Assembly: GCA_030278955.1 (NCBI GenBank)
Contig: JAOANR010000014.1
Location: forward strand, 38,515,453-38,579,452
Source of the DNA: Hygrophila difformis
Lineage: Eukaryota; Streptophyta; Magnoliopsida; Lamiales; Acanthaceae
Direction: 5' to 3'
DNA length: 64,000 nt
Part shown: positions 23,212-35,240 of the stretch, one piece after another
How positions within the stretch are numbered: position 1 is the first letter of the stretch
Layout of the letters: each line of letters begins with the position of its first letter
Program-made: the position numbers and the translations under genes
The notes under the pieces: model-generated
The model's input: only the letters and a program-made list of their open reading frames with translations
The model's database searches: none
Told to the model about the DNA's origin: nothing

Positions 23212-24038
23212 TGTTAGTACACTAAGTTTTTTGTGCAGATAAACAGTGTCGTCAGAACGATGTTGGAACGACGCATTGACGACAAGAACTGAACAGAATT
23301 ATCAGTTTCTGATGGAAGTTATTTTGGACTGGTTTTAACTGATTTGGAAGAGCTACTTTCAGCAGATTGCGAATTTACTATCCTATATATAAGTGTGTTC
23401 GTCCTAGATGAGATTAGGAGATTTTTGCTAGATTGATCTATTGAGTTGTAATTCACTTTCATATTTTAGAAATCGTTTTTCTCTCTTGTTTTTCATAGAG
23501 TTTGTTCTTGAGAGTTTTTAGATAGACTTTGATGAGTGTTCTACATCTGTGAGTCATTCTTGAAGATCATCAATGTCTTGCACTTCATATGCTTCAATTG
23601 ATTTGCCAAATTGAAGATTGCGTTTCTACACATCACGTTGTGGAGGTTTGCTTTGCGAAGAAGCCTTGAAATCTGAAGGATCAATTCGGGAGAAAGATGA
23701 AGGTCATGGTGATTGACAGATCGTGATCGTGCCTTGGAGAATTCAAATAGGATGGTATCCCTACAGCCGTAGTTGAGGGGGAGTCCTAACTACACTGCTC
23801 TACTAGATCTGTTCATCTAGGGTAAGAGAGTTTGTTTTCTGGGTTTAGGCATTAGATTGAGTCTGTGATTTTGATCTTTAGTCTAGTTCAAGTCCCTGGA
23901 TTGGTATCCCCAGATGTAGGTTGCAAAACCGAACTGGGTCAACAAACGCTGTGTTTTTATTTTTTGTTGTTTACACGTTGTTCTGATCACACACCAACGA
24001 CCGCTCATAGTCAAGAATCTTGAATTAAGGGACCTAAA
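23212..24038 (+). repeat. 5' LTR of gag-only copia element
   Basis: 827 bp, ending ACCTAAA where ACCTACA is expected from the 3' copy. It is followed by ATTTGGTATTAGAGCC, a primer site with one change from the usual TTGGTATCAGAGCC. Confidence 0.88.
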
Positions 24039-25355
24039 ATTTGGTATTAGAGCCATCCCTCTAACGCAACTAAGGAGATCCTAAATCTTGACGATGTTTC
24101 GTGAAGGAGCAACCTCTTCACGACCACCACTATTCGATAGGAACGATTATGGTTATTGGAAAGCAAGAATGAGGAACTATCTTTTGGCGCAAGGAGAAGA
24201 AGTTTGGGACTCTGTCCTTGAACCTTGGACTCATCCAATGAGAGAAGTTCGTCCAGCGGAAAGATCAAGCGACCCTCCAACAACTCGCCGTGCAACCAAG
24301 GCTGAATTTAGCCAAGCTGAAAAAACCCTCAGGCAAGCGAATTACACAGCCCTAAATGCTATTAGTGGAGCCATGGATGAAGCCCAATTCAGAATGATTG
24401 CAAATTGCACAACCGCCTACGAAACATGGAATTTCTTGGAGACTCAACATAAAGGTTCTGACGACGTGAGAACAACCAGACTGAATCGAATTAAGTCTAT
24501 CTTCGACAGTCTGAGAATGAGAAATGATGAAGACATAACTGCATATTTTGGAAGATTCCAAGATATTGTGAACCAAGCAACTGCACTGGGAATGACTTTT
24601 GAAGGACCTAAGCTGGTTAGGAAAATGCCCAGAATGGTGTCAAAGAAATATTCAGGGAAAGTGGCAACCCTTGAAGAAGTTGAAAAGGTTAAAACCATGT
24701 CATTGAGAGAATTGGTCGGGATACTTCAAACCTATGAGATGAATCACTTGGAAGGAGAACTACCAAGAAGCATTGCTCTAAACATTGAAGAAACTTCCGG
24801 AGATAGTTCTGAAGATGAAGATTCTTTCATAATCAAGAAATTGGCCAAAATGCTCAAAGAAAGAAGGACCAAGCAATTCAAAAGGCGAAAGACTCAAGGA
24901 CTCAGTTCTGATGATGTTCAGACAATGCCATGGATCTCTTGGTTACTAACTTGTTTAAGAGATGATTAAGAGTGATTATGTGGAAGGTTAAGGAGATGGA
25001 AGATGGAAGAAGATGTACTCAAATATGAAAAGAAGGGATAAGGAAGCAAAACCAAAACAAGAACCGTCGGGGGAAGCAACCAAGATGTTCGAAACCTTGA
25101 CCTCAACCCAATCCTTCTACTCAAGCCTTGGTTTGTGTAATCACAATGGATGCATCAATCCAAGATAATGAATGTTTCCCAACAAACATACAAAGGTGTG
25201 TGAGAGTGAGAATGCTCTCGGTTTTGATCTTTTGAAGAGAAAGGATATTTTTCATTCAAGCAAAAGATGTTTACAAATGAAGGGGGAGGACATATATATA
25301 GGCCAAACCCCTTAGAAAATAAAAGGAATAAAAAAGACATCAAAAATGGACCTAA

Positions 25356-25539
25356 TGCGGTTTAGGGAGACTGATGCGGTTTATACCGCATCGATGAGGT
25401 ATAAACCGCATTGGTGGAAAAAGACCGCATTGGTCATTACAAACCTATCTATTACAAAAGGGAATGGGTTAATGCGGTTTATGGTAGCAATTCGGTTTAT
25501 ACCGAATTGGTCATCAAAAACCGAATTGAACACTTACAC

Positions 25540-25623
<84 letters not shown>

Positions 25624-25945
25624 CTGAGGCGATGCGGTTTTAATGGGGCAATGCGGTTTATACCGCATTGGACACTAATACCGCACTGAGCACTTAGAAA
25701 ATAAATACTAATATAATACTGATGCGATTTTGGGCAATGTGGTTTAAGTGGTATTTCGCATTGCTTGAAATCGCATTGGGGAAATTAGGAATAATAATAG
25801 TACTAAGGCCATGCAATGCGGTTTATGGCGATGCGGTTTAAGAATACCCGCATTGCCTTAGACCGCATTGATTTGGTGAAGGCAGGATGGGTCAATGCGG
25901 TTTATATCGCATCGATGCAGTATAAACCGCATCAACTAAAGCGCA
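25356..25945. repeat. Array of GCGGTTTATACCGC-type palindromes
   Basis: Many copies of ATGCGGTTTA and TAAACCGCAT half-sites, several paired into palindromes such as GATGCGGTTTATACCGCATC (25373-25392). One local variant uses AATTCGGTTTATACCGAATT (25490-25509). A long TAA microsatellite interrupts the array. Confidence 0.85.
25541..25622. repeat. (TAA)n microsatellite, about 27 units
   Basis: An uninterrupted trinucleotide run of about 82 bp; it gives a false poly-isoleucine frame. Confidence 0.97.
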
Positions 25946-26156
25946 TTGATCTTCATGCCTTAGCCAATTTTGCATGCTCTTATTTTCCACACTATTACAA
26001 AATATTATGTCCGACCAATCTCCGATTTGTCCGAAAATTGTCCGGCGACCGACGGCGGCTCCGGCCGACCTCCGGCCAACTTCCGGCCAATTTTCCGACG
26101 AGCTCCGTTTTGTCCTCCGGTGATGCTCCGGTAACTCCTCCGGCAATGGTGCTGGC

Positions 26157-26396
26157 TTACTTCTTCAAAATTGGGGATTTCATGGATGGAATCCCTCCGG
26201 TCTTATCGAGCTGGATCATGATCAATGCTTTCGGGTTGCGGCCTTCTTCTTTGTTGATTTTTTCTTGGAATTCCTCAGTCTTAAGAAGGGTCGCAATCCG
26301 GTCCATGAATTTCTTTGCCCGGCTCCTGGAGTGTTGTCCCGATGGGATTATTAATGCTGTAGATTTGGCTCCCATGCCAGACAACTGATCGACCAC
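26157..26396 (-). pseudogene. C-terminal fragment of a Ty3/gypsy-type polyprotein
   Basis: A minus-strand open frame of 79 codons ends with a stop at 26157-26159. It contains IPSGQHSRSRAKKF, resembling the (T/S)RSRAKK segment near the end of many plant gypsy polyproteins, then NPKALIMIQLDK. The upstream part of the gene is missing. Assignment is by recognition of that short motif only. Confidence 0.4.
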
Positions 26397-28079
26397 CTCG
26401 CAGAGATTTCAATAAGAAGGAAAGCAACAAAAGTGATCGTTCAAACCGGAAAAGTAGAAATCATGAGAAATTGGAGAAAATCACCTAAGTTCGATGTTAT
26501 GAATGTGAAGGGTTTGGGCATATTCGTTCTAAATGTCCGACAGCGAAAAGAAAGAAAGAAGGAAAATCACTTCAGGTGACATTAAGTGATTACGATGACA
26601 GGGCAACTACAGATGATCACAGCAGTGAAACTGAAGAAGTCGTTGCATTTACACTGAGAGATTCTAGTCCCACTCCATCTGAAGGTATATCAAAGTCAAT
26701 TCATTTTCCTACTAATAAAGTTTTTTCTGATACAGGTGACAGTGATGATGAGTTTGAACAACTGGCTGACGACTATGATGAGCTGAGAATAGAGTATGAA
26801 ACAGCCTTACAGGAGAACAAGAAGTTGTTACAACAACTCACTGACAGCATAACAACTTGTGATATAGAGATTGAGGAGAAAGACAAAGTGATAATGGCAA
26901 AAATTGACTATTATTTTCAATCTATTTCCGTGTCTAAACATGGGCATTTGATCACATTCTGGTCTTATTTAAATAAGAAAACAATTGAATTTGACAGATA
27001 TTTGCAAGTTTGTATAAATAATAAGTTGCTATTGAAAAACACAAAAATATTGTTATTTTATTAAATTTATGTTAAAAATCCAAAAACATGATAAAAGTAT
27101 TAAAAATCCCACACTTGATGATTATGGTTCGGTGGTATCTGTTCGGTGGAACACGGGTCCATTAAACGGAACACAAACCAAATAATCAATTGGAAAATAT
27201 ATCTATATTTATTTTTATATTTTTATGCTAGTATCTATTTTGTTTATATTAAATAAATAAATAAAAACAAAAAAGGAAATTAACCAAAAATTCGGAATTG
27301 ATGTACAGGTGTACTACACTAATTTTACAATGGGATTTGCAACTCACGTGATGACTCACGTGATAGCCTTCTTCCCCAAAATTGAAAACAGCAGCCTGCC
27401 TTCGTCCAAGCTCCGACCAAGCTCCCGATTTCTAATTCCTGCCAACAGCTCCGACGAGCTCTCCCATCCTCAAGCCTCCGGCAGTCACTATCCTATCCGA
27501 CGGCATCTTCACCGTCCACCCTTCTCGGACAGCAGCCCCCTCCGGCGTCTCACTCATCACCTCCGGCCACAACTCCAAGCTCGCCGCATCGCATCTCGTC
27601 ACCAGCAGCCGCAGATCACCTCCGCCCCAATGTCTCATCGCCACTGTCACCAACTCAGGCAGCCCCGAAGCTCCGGAAAACCCTGAAATTACCCCTCTTC
27701 TCCGGCGCCTCCTCGTCGCTCTCCCATCAATTCCGGCGACACCTCCATACCCTTCGCAAATAGCAGCAGCAGCAGCCCCTGCGCCACCGGAGTTCCTCAC
27801 CACCGCAGCCACATTCTACCGTCCTCAACCTCTACAGCTCCGGCCACCGTCCCTCTACAGCTCGCCGGACAGCCACAACCGCCGCCTACCCTCTGCCTTC
27901 ATCTCCAACTCCGACAGAAGCTTCTCCGCCTCAGATCTGAAATCACCAAGTCTCGGGCCAAGCTCCATCGCCCCTTGTCATCCCCATTTCAGGACTGTTT
28001 TCACCAAAGCTCCAAACCCCATTGAAGACCAAGACACAGCAAGAAATTGGGAATAAAAATGGCATCGAGCAGGAGGAAG

Positions 28080-29985
28080 GAAAGAAGAACAGAAAATAGG
28101 TGCGGTATGAATTGGGTGAGAAAAAAATGGTGCGGTTTAATTTTTAAATGGAGAAGAGAAGTGATTCGGTCTTAAAGAAAAATTGGGGAAGGAAGTGAAT
28201 GCAATTCGGTCTAAAGAGATAGACCGAATTGATTTTAACAGACCGAATTGGAGGAAATGAAGAGAGAAAAGAAAGGAAAGGGTGCAATTTGAATTAAGTG
28301 GTGTAATTCGGTCTAAACCGAATTTGAAGGGAAGCAGAAAAGAAGAGAAAAGAGGAGCAATTCGGTCTATTGGGGTGAATTCGGTCTAGACTGAATTGAA
28401 GTGTAGAGACCGAATTAGAAGAGAAGCAGAAATAAGAAGAGAATGGGAAGCAATTCGGTCTAAATGATGCAATTCGGTCTAGACCGAATTGATGGGAATT
28501 AAAAGTGGAGTGGGGCCCGCGCGTGAAGATTTGGAAAGTCCTGGGACCAGAAGTCCCGCAGTGCTAAAATTCTTGTCTTTTCTTGTTTGACTCCAGGTCC
28601 CATCCCTTTCCGCCGCATCAAAACCCCCATTTCCCTCTTTCTTTCCAATTTGCAACCAAGCCCCTGATCTTTTTGCCTTAAACCGAATTGCGCCCTCTTC
28701 TTTTATGCATAAACCGAATTAAACCCTTTCTACCTCTTCTCACATGTTAGGGTTTTCCACCTATAAATACCCCTCCATTTCTCCTCAAAAAGCAGAAAAA
28801 AAAAGCACACACAGAGCAGAAAGCAGAGTATCTCAAATATTTCTTCCCTGTTCTTGGAGAGAACAGTGGGTTTTTGGTTAGTTTAGAGTAGATTTATTTT
28901 CTTTGTTGCAATGTAGTTTAATATTTTTAGTTGTAGTTGTAATGTAGTTTGTAAATAGCTGCTTTTATTTTACTAGTGTAGCCATTTTTCATAATTTTAC
29001 AGCTTTCTAGTGTAAAAATAAATTTGAGAACACCCAAATAATGGGTTGTTCTTGAACTTTTAATGCTTTCTAGTGGATGAAATACAAGAAAATGCTTCAC
29101 AAATTTGGTATGAGTTCTTTTGCCCTTTTATTTATTTTTGCTTTTTATGTTTTAATAAATGTATGAATGTGGGTTTTGAGCATGGTTGTAGCCCTAGATC
29201 TATTTTTATTTTTATTGTTGCTTCCTTAGATTTTGTTGGTGTTCTTGTTTTTATGTTTGTAGTTCTTAGATTTTTCATTATTGTTGGTAGATTTGTCTTT
29301 TAATTTCATGTTTATAGTTTTAGGGTTTAATTCATGCTATTACCCATGTACATGCTATACCCATAAAATGCTCACTAGTGTGACTGTGAGGTGACACTGA
29401 TGTGAAATGAAGGATTTGGTAAATCTTATCCATCATAAACCGCACAGTGGAAACCGAACTAATACTTGTGAGCACAAAAATATACTTATGTGAAAAATTG
29501 TATGCAATTCGGTCTAAGGCAATTCGGTCTATACCGAATTGCTCATGAAGACCGAATTGCATAACAAAAAGTGTTGTCTTCATGTGATTTCCATGCAATT
29601 CGGTCTATGCAATTCGGTTTAGACCGAATTGCCCATATAGACCGAATTGACTTGGGAGACCACATTGTATCCATGGCATCCCCTCATGCCTTAGTTTATT
29701 TTATTTGTTCTACCAATTCGAATTGTCAATTCGGTCTAGACCGAATTGACTTGGCAATTCGAATTACCCTCATTTTGGAGTAAATGCCTTAAGCAAATTT
29801 GAGCAAGGGAATGACTTCATCAATTCAAATTGTCCAATTCGGTTTAGACCGAATTGCTTGACCATTCGAATTAGATGATGTTTCATCTCATTGCAATGAT
29901 TACTTGGGTGAGGAAAATACCTCATTCCTCATGCATTTCCAATTCGGTCTATATTGCACTTAACCCAATAAGACCGAATTGACCT
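28080..29985. repeat. Array of AATTCGGTCTAGACCGAATT palindromes
   Basis: About twenty or more half-sites AATTCGGTCTA or its complement, many joined as full palindromes (for example near 28318, 28478, 29538, 29620, 29736 and 29840). Spacing is irregular, about 30-100 bp, on both sides of the putative TATA box. Confidence 0.88.
28762..28769 (+). promoter_or_regulatory. Putative LTR TATA box
   Basis: TATAAATA in CACCTATAAATACCCC, about 80 bp upstream of a stretch resembling an LTR R region (CTTGGAGAGAACAGTGGG). Likely the core promoter of the degraded LTR. Confidence 0.5.
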
Positions 29986-32420
29986 CTTCCTCCTATTTTA
30001 AAACTCCAAAAATATTTAATTCTTGAGTTGTGTAAGTTGCATGGGTGTAGTGGGTTTAGGCCCATCACATCTAATTTTTATCCATTACACATCTCAACCC
30101 ATTAGTGTCTTAATTATTGTGTGATTAACACTCACACAATACCAAAAATATTTTCTTAATTTTATTTATTTTCTCTTTCATTGTGTGTATGAACAACTAG
30201 CAAGAAATATATCAGACTAATGTTGGCGGGTATTCCCACACGGATAAACTAGCTCGTATTCTGAATATTAATTATTAGTTGTTATTTTGCATGGTCCGGA
30301 TAGTGGTCGGTGGAAGCCTTGGCGGTTCGTCCATCCGGGATTATAATAGCTGCTCAGCTGACTCCTATCCGGATACAGTTTTCTTTTCTTTATCTTAATT
30401 TCAAACCTGAATTTCGAGCTACAGTACTGTTAGATAGTGTCGATCAACACTGTTATAGCATTAATGTAGTAAGAAGACGTGTAGGTTTTTCCTCACTCAT
30501 AGACAGTAGGACTCTCGATGATAGCGATCACTGTCATTAAGGGATCCCTACTTCTAAAAATCATTCCATCTGGAATACTTGGGAACCGGATAGCAGATGT
30601 TTGCAGTCCGGATAACCCCAATTATTTATGGCACTCGTTTTAGCCAAATTCTTCTTATCTCAGGCTAATTCATCTTTGTGTATCGAATTCTGTCTAACCC
30701 CAACATATATTTTGGGGTAGTTTATTTTACTTCTCATATACATGTATGCATGATACTATTATGTAGATATTGTGGTCATTACTATTTTGGGGATCCTTCC
30801 CCTTGGACATAGAAGTCGTGATTTAAATCAGATGTTGCACAATAAATTTCCACAAAAATCACTTTATAAAATCCGGATCTAAGTAAGGGATAATTTCACA
30901 GTTATGACTAACTCATATTCTACTGGGGGTTGATTTTGAGAATTTAGAAGCAGAGTCAGTGATTAGGTCTCACCTAGACTGAAAGGATCTGTGTTTTAAT
31001 TGAGAGTTTAGTACCTGTTTAGGGAATGATTTTCAAATATCTTGTTGTTTCTCAAAATTACTGTGTGTTGAAAATCTTTTATTAAGCATTGCATCGAATC
31101 CGTTTCCACTTGAATTCGGATAAAATGTGATAATTAATACTAGAGGATCAACATATAGGCCTTGGTTAATTTCTATGGTAGGGTTGAGTATTCTTTCAAC
31201 TACTATCTTCTCCCGCCAAAGCCTAAAATTGAGTCTTGAGTGAGTGCATTCGGAACAAACCTTCATAGGTCTGTTCCACTCATGTTTGTATCTCATAACT
31301 AACCGAATGTTATAAGCCCTGTGGCTTACTGATATTTGGGAAGTTCTAAATCTGCATCTGGTCACCAAGACCAGGGGCTCTTTTATACTAACGGATTGTG
31401 ACGATCTTTTAAGACTTCCGAGCGATAGAATTTTAAATGCTTTCTTTACTGCTTTCTTTACCGCTTTCTTTAAAATGCTTTCATAGAGGTCACTCGGAAG
31501 CAGAGATGTATCTGCCGGTTGTAAGGTTTAAGAGTTATGGATTAGTTCGGGATTAGATTTGGACTTTGGGTGTGACAAGGGGGACGATAGGAGTATTTGG
31601 CATATCAACTAATGATATGTTAGGTGTTGCTTGTCCACCACATATGACTAACATTCTCTTGCAAGGCATTGCACGGGGAGTTATTTATCTGTGGTATCTT
31701 AGAAGTTGAGGTCTTAAGAGCATGTAAACTCTTACCATAAGTATCTGTCTGCTAAAGGGAACATGGTATAGAGAGCATGAGAGTTAGCTAACTGATGAAT
31801 TATCCCAAACAAAGATCTGTGTATTAAAATGGAAGTTTAATTGTGTTTCATCTGAATCTTGTCCAATTTTCATTATTTTCTCCCTGTCCCTTCTGTCACA
31901 ATTTTATCACTTTCTTAGAATAGATTTAATCGCTTTCTAGACTAATTTATCATGCTTTGTAGAATAATTTTATTGCTTTCATAATCTATTTTAAATTATT
32001 GTCAAGTAGATGTTAGAAATCATTGCAAAACTTGAATCGAGTAACCGAGTGGAAAATCTTAGTAAACGACGTGGGCCCTTCTTCTATCGCACATCCTCCA
32101 GTGAACGATCCGGTCTTACTATAAATTACTGCAACTTTAGACACCATGCGCTTTCGGGAGTACAGTTTCTTAACATGAGCAATAAAAACGTGACAACCTA
32201 TAATATATCCCTAATCCCAATTCCATCTTCTTAAATTAGTTTCACTAAATAAAATTGAAAACCAGGATTATGATTTTTTTCAGAAAATACTCATACAGTG
32301 GGAGTGTGTTTCATGGCAAGGATCTTTATAACATGAAACTATGATAAGTTTCATGACGCCAAAAGCTGGGGATCTTCAGTGTGACAGACTGAAGGTCAAG
32401 ATCGAATTATCTATCCCGGC

Positions 32421-32567
32421 TGCACCATGAAAAGTGTCAAAAGTTTCATGCCAGGGAGGATCACAGCGCCGTGAAATTGGAGATTGTATTCAGAGGTCGC
32501 TTCACTCCCCCGGCAGTGCAATGAAATGTGTCAAAAGTTTCATGCCGGGGAGGATGCAGAGCCGTTT
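32421..32567 (+). repeat. Two copies of a GTGTCAAAAGTTTCATGCC module
   Basis: Copies at about 32421-32460 and 32517-32556. Each has CATGAAA or AATGAAA, then the module, then GGGAGGAT. A looser version (TGAAACTATGATAAGTTTCATG) lies near 32334. The TTTCATG/CATGAAA pairs can form hairpins. Confidence 0.65.
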
Positions 32568-33583
32568 GAAATCAAAGTACCCCACATGAGTAATAAAAAA
32601 TGAAATATATCCTTAAACCCCTTTCCCACGAATCATAACTCTTTTCCTTTAATAAATTTAACTTGGGATATTTTAGAAAAGCTCGTGTTAGTGAGACTAA
32701 GTTCAAAAGTTTCACAAAGCTTTGAAAGAAGTCAAAATCTTGAAAAAGAACGTTGGCAAACTTGAATCAAAAGTCCTACAGCTGGAAGAAGAAAAAGATG
32801 GAATACAAAAGGAGTTGGATGATCTAAAAGAGGAAAATCGCAATCTCCAAAAGGTAACAAAAGGTAAAAATAAGCTTGATGAAATTTTGTCTGTGGGAAA
32901 GTCGTTTCGAGATCAAACAGGTATGGGTTATAAGAAGAAATCAACTCCAAGCAATACGATATTCGTAAGTGGAGGATACTTGACTTCACAATACAAGGAG
33001 ACTGACAAAGTTGAAGTCAGCACATCGTCTAGACGACAGAGACTGCAGCTATTGCAATCTACCTGGACACACAGCTGAAACTTGTGTACGGATTGTTCGT
33101 GATCTTATGAATAGAAGACTGGTGGTTTGGCCTTCACAAGAGCTTAAAAAGAAGATAAGAATTCAAAGAGTTTGGATTCCAAAGAAGAACAGTCTACCAC
33201 CATGTGATGTTGTGATCACAGACCAACAACAACTCATATCAACTAAAGAGAATTTTGGAGTTATGCCTTCAGAGTTAAAAAGTCAAGGCATTGGGCCAAT
33301 TGTTACTGGAAAATATTCCCAGCCCAAAGATTGAATCACTGCAGTTGAGTTAAAGATACATAGCTGTGATGAAGTTGTTACTGAAGTGTCATCATTACTC
33401 ACAGACTACTGTATCAGTGTTTTGCTTCTGTATCAACCAGAAAAGCTTCACAACTCAGTTCAAAAATGGGTAAACTGATTTTCTTTTGCTTTGATATATT
33501 TTTAAACTATTGAATTTTTTATTGTTAAGAAGATATTAGGTTTTCTTCATCGATTGATGCCTATGTGTTGGATGAAGCTCCCA

Positions 33584-33936
33584 TCAAGGGGGAGAAATAA
33601 AGGTGTCTATCCCGCGCCTAATGTTAAGGGGGAGATTTGGAGAAGCTTGAACTGATATGTAGGTAATGGTAACTAGTATACTTGGTTGATAATGTGATTT
33701 ACATTGTGAATTTATATCTTGATATTCTCTGATAGTTATGAAACAGATTAACTACTGCCTAATGTTTTTGGTTTGTGAAACTTACAGAAGCTGATGTTTA
33801 AATGTTACAGCTACAAGACAATTACTGATGGATTTATCGATATAGCTTATTGTGATTTCTCATTGTGATACTAACACTGTTTAATGTTTGAGACACTTTT
33901 GATGGGATCATCATCTACACAAAAAGAGGGGGAGAT
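33584..33936 (+). promoter_or_regulatory. Multiple polypurine tracts upstream of 3' LTR
   Basis: AAGGGGGAGAAA (near 33590), AAGGGGGAGATT (near 33628) and AGAGGGGGAGAT directly at the LTR (to 33936). Repeated polypurine tracts are a described Sirevirus habit; only the last is needed for priming. Confidence 0.65.
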
Positions 33937-34762
33937 TGTTAGTACACTAAGCTTTTTGTGCAGATGAACAGTGTCGTCAGAACGATGTTGGAACGACACA
34001 TTGACGACAAGAACTGAACAGAATTATTAGTTTCTGATGGAAGTTATTTTGGACTGGTTTTAACTGATTTGGAGGAACTACTTTCAGCAGATTGCAAATT
34101 TACTATCCTATATATAAGTGTGTTCGTCCTAGATGAGTAGGAGATTTTTGCTAGATTGATCTATTGAGTTGTAATTCACTTTCATATTTTAGAAATCGTT
34201 TTTCTCTCTTGTTTTTCATAGAGTTCGTTCTTGAGAGTTTTTAGATAGACTTTGATGAGTGTTCTACATCTGTGAGTTATTCTTGAAGATCATCAATGTC
34301 TTGCACTTCATATACTTCAATTGATTTGCCAAATTGAAGATTGCGTTTCTACACATCACATTGTGGAGGTTTGCTTTGCGAAGAAGCCTTGAAATCTGAA
34401 GGATCAATTCGGGAGAAAGATGAAGGTCATGGTGATTGACAGATCGTGATCGTGCCTTGGAGAATTCAAATAGGGTGGTATCTCTACAGCCGTAGTTGAG
34501 GGGGAGTCCTAACTACATTGCTCTACTAGATCTGTTCTTCTAGGGTAAGAGAGTTTGTTTTCTGGGTTTAGGCATTAGATTGAGTCTGTGATTTTGATCT
34601 TTAGTCTAGTTCAAGTCCCTGGATTGGTATCCCCCAGATGTAGGTTGCAAAACCAAACTGGGTCAACAAACGCTGTGATTTTACTTTTCGCTGTTTACAC
34701 GTTGTTCTGATCACACACTGACGACCGCTTGTAGTCAAGAATCTTGAATTAAGGTACCTACA
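33937..34762 (+). repeat. 3' LTR of gag-only copia element
   Basis: 826 bp, ending GGTACCTACA and followed by CATCT. It differs from the 5' LTR by scattered substitutions and a 2-nt deletion (near 34135). Confidence 0.9.
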
Positions 34763-34767
34763 CATCT

Positions 34768-35240
34768 TACTCAAAATAGTGCTTGATTACCAAATGTTGT
34801 TAACCTGGGTGATATGTGGCTCTGACAATTTAAGCAACAGTCTCCTGAGAGCTATGTGACTCTGACAATTTAAACAACAATCTCGGGTTTGGGGGAAGCA
34901 ACCCCCTTCAATATTCACAAGATCCTTGAAGAATTAGTTTGGACCCAATGTGGCCTGAGATACAATGCTTGATTTTTTTTCTTAGTATTTATCTTCATAT
35001 TAAAACATATACTTCTATATAATTTTGTCATTAGGTGAGGTGGGAGCACGCATTGCCTTTTTTCATGGTGAACCACTCTTATTATGTGCAACAAAATCAA
35101 AATGAGGCAGCCACCTTTTCCTATATTAATCCAAAATTTCAAGAAATTCACAGAAAAGGTTCTTTCCTCTTCCCACAGGAAAGAGGGTTCTTTTCTCTAT
35201 CTTGTGTAGAATACATACTTCCTACCAGCCAATTGAAATC
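34768..35240 (+). other. Intergenic DNA, likely promoter/5' leader of the carbonic anhydrase gene
   Basis: 473 bp between the copia LTR and the carbonic anhydrase ATG. It contains an imperfect direct repeat around GTGACTCTGACAATTTAA (about 34817 and 34857). No clear TATA box can be picked with confidence. Confidence 0.4.

Larger units (their letters stand above)
24905..26396 (-). mobile_element. Nested insert A: gypsy-derived fragment in gag
   Basis: On the minus strand the order is a C-terminal polyprotein-like ORF (26396-26157), a CCGG-rich stretch, an array of TGCGGT palindromes, a TATA-like GGCCTATATATATG (about 25289-25302) and a leader ending in a short ATG frame. This suggests pol end, LTR and 5' leader of a Ty3/gypsy element. 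Ends are approximate, read from where the gag frame is lost and regained, and no target duplication was confirmed. Confidence 0.55.
26915..32700 (+). mobile_element. Nested insert B: degraded gypsy-type LTR and internal debris
   Basis: Gag stops matching after codons for MAKID near 26914 and resumes near 32700. The insert contains a GC-rich block (27350-28010), the AATTCGGTCTAGACCGAATT array (28080-29985), a TATA box at 28762-28769, and a leader-like T-rich stretch. Further right it has repeated GCTTTCTTTA motifs (31440-31480, 31905-31990) like those in Tat/Athila LTRs. No intact ORF; the 125-codon frame at 27309 is compositional. Ends and number of insertions are uncertain. Confidence 0.5.
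24088..33334 (+). pseudogene. Broken gag of the non-autonomous copia element (three pieces)
   Basis: Piece 1 (24088-about 24904) starts MTMFREGATSSRPPLFDRND and carries the conserved gag core (YWKARMRNYL, NCTTAYETW). Piece 2 (about 26397-26914) has an in-frame TAA at 26486-26488 just before the CCHC knuckle CYECEGFGHIRSKC, then an acidic region and a coiled coil (QLADDYDELRIEYETAL). Piece 3 (about 32700-33334) has the rest of the coiled coil (KKNVGKLESKVLQLEEEKD), a frameshift near 33030 and the second knuckle CSYCNLPGHTAETC. This is the layout of the intact gag at 13348 but stops after the second knuckle; pol is absent. At least one nonsense change, one frameshift and two insertions make it non-functional. 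Confidence 0.85.
23212..34762 (+). mobile_element. Older gag-only Ty1/copia element (non-autonomous), with nested inserts
   Basis: The LTRs begin TGTTAGTAC. Target duplications CATCT lie at 23207-23211 and 34763-34767. Between the LTRs only gag-type coding is seen (knuckle, coiled coil, second knuckle) and then polypurine tracts and the 3' LTR. No protease, integrase, RT or RNase H is present in any frame. Two foreign blocks interrupt gag (about 24905-26396 and 26915-32700). LTRs differ at roughly 25-30 sites in 826 (about 3 %), so the element is clearly older than its neighbour. The same gag layout as the 13.3 kb element suggests both belong to Sirevirus-like families. Confidence 0.9.

Noticed and set aside
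27309..27812. 125-codon frames on both strands in a GC-rich stretch
   Set aside because: Biased Pro/Ser/Arg/His composition on both strands, no motif, inside LTR debris; compositional.
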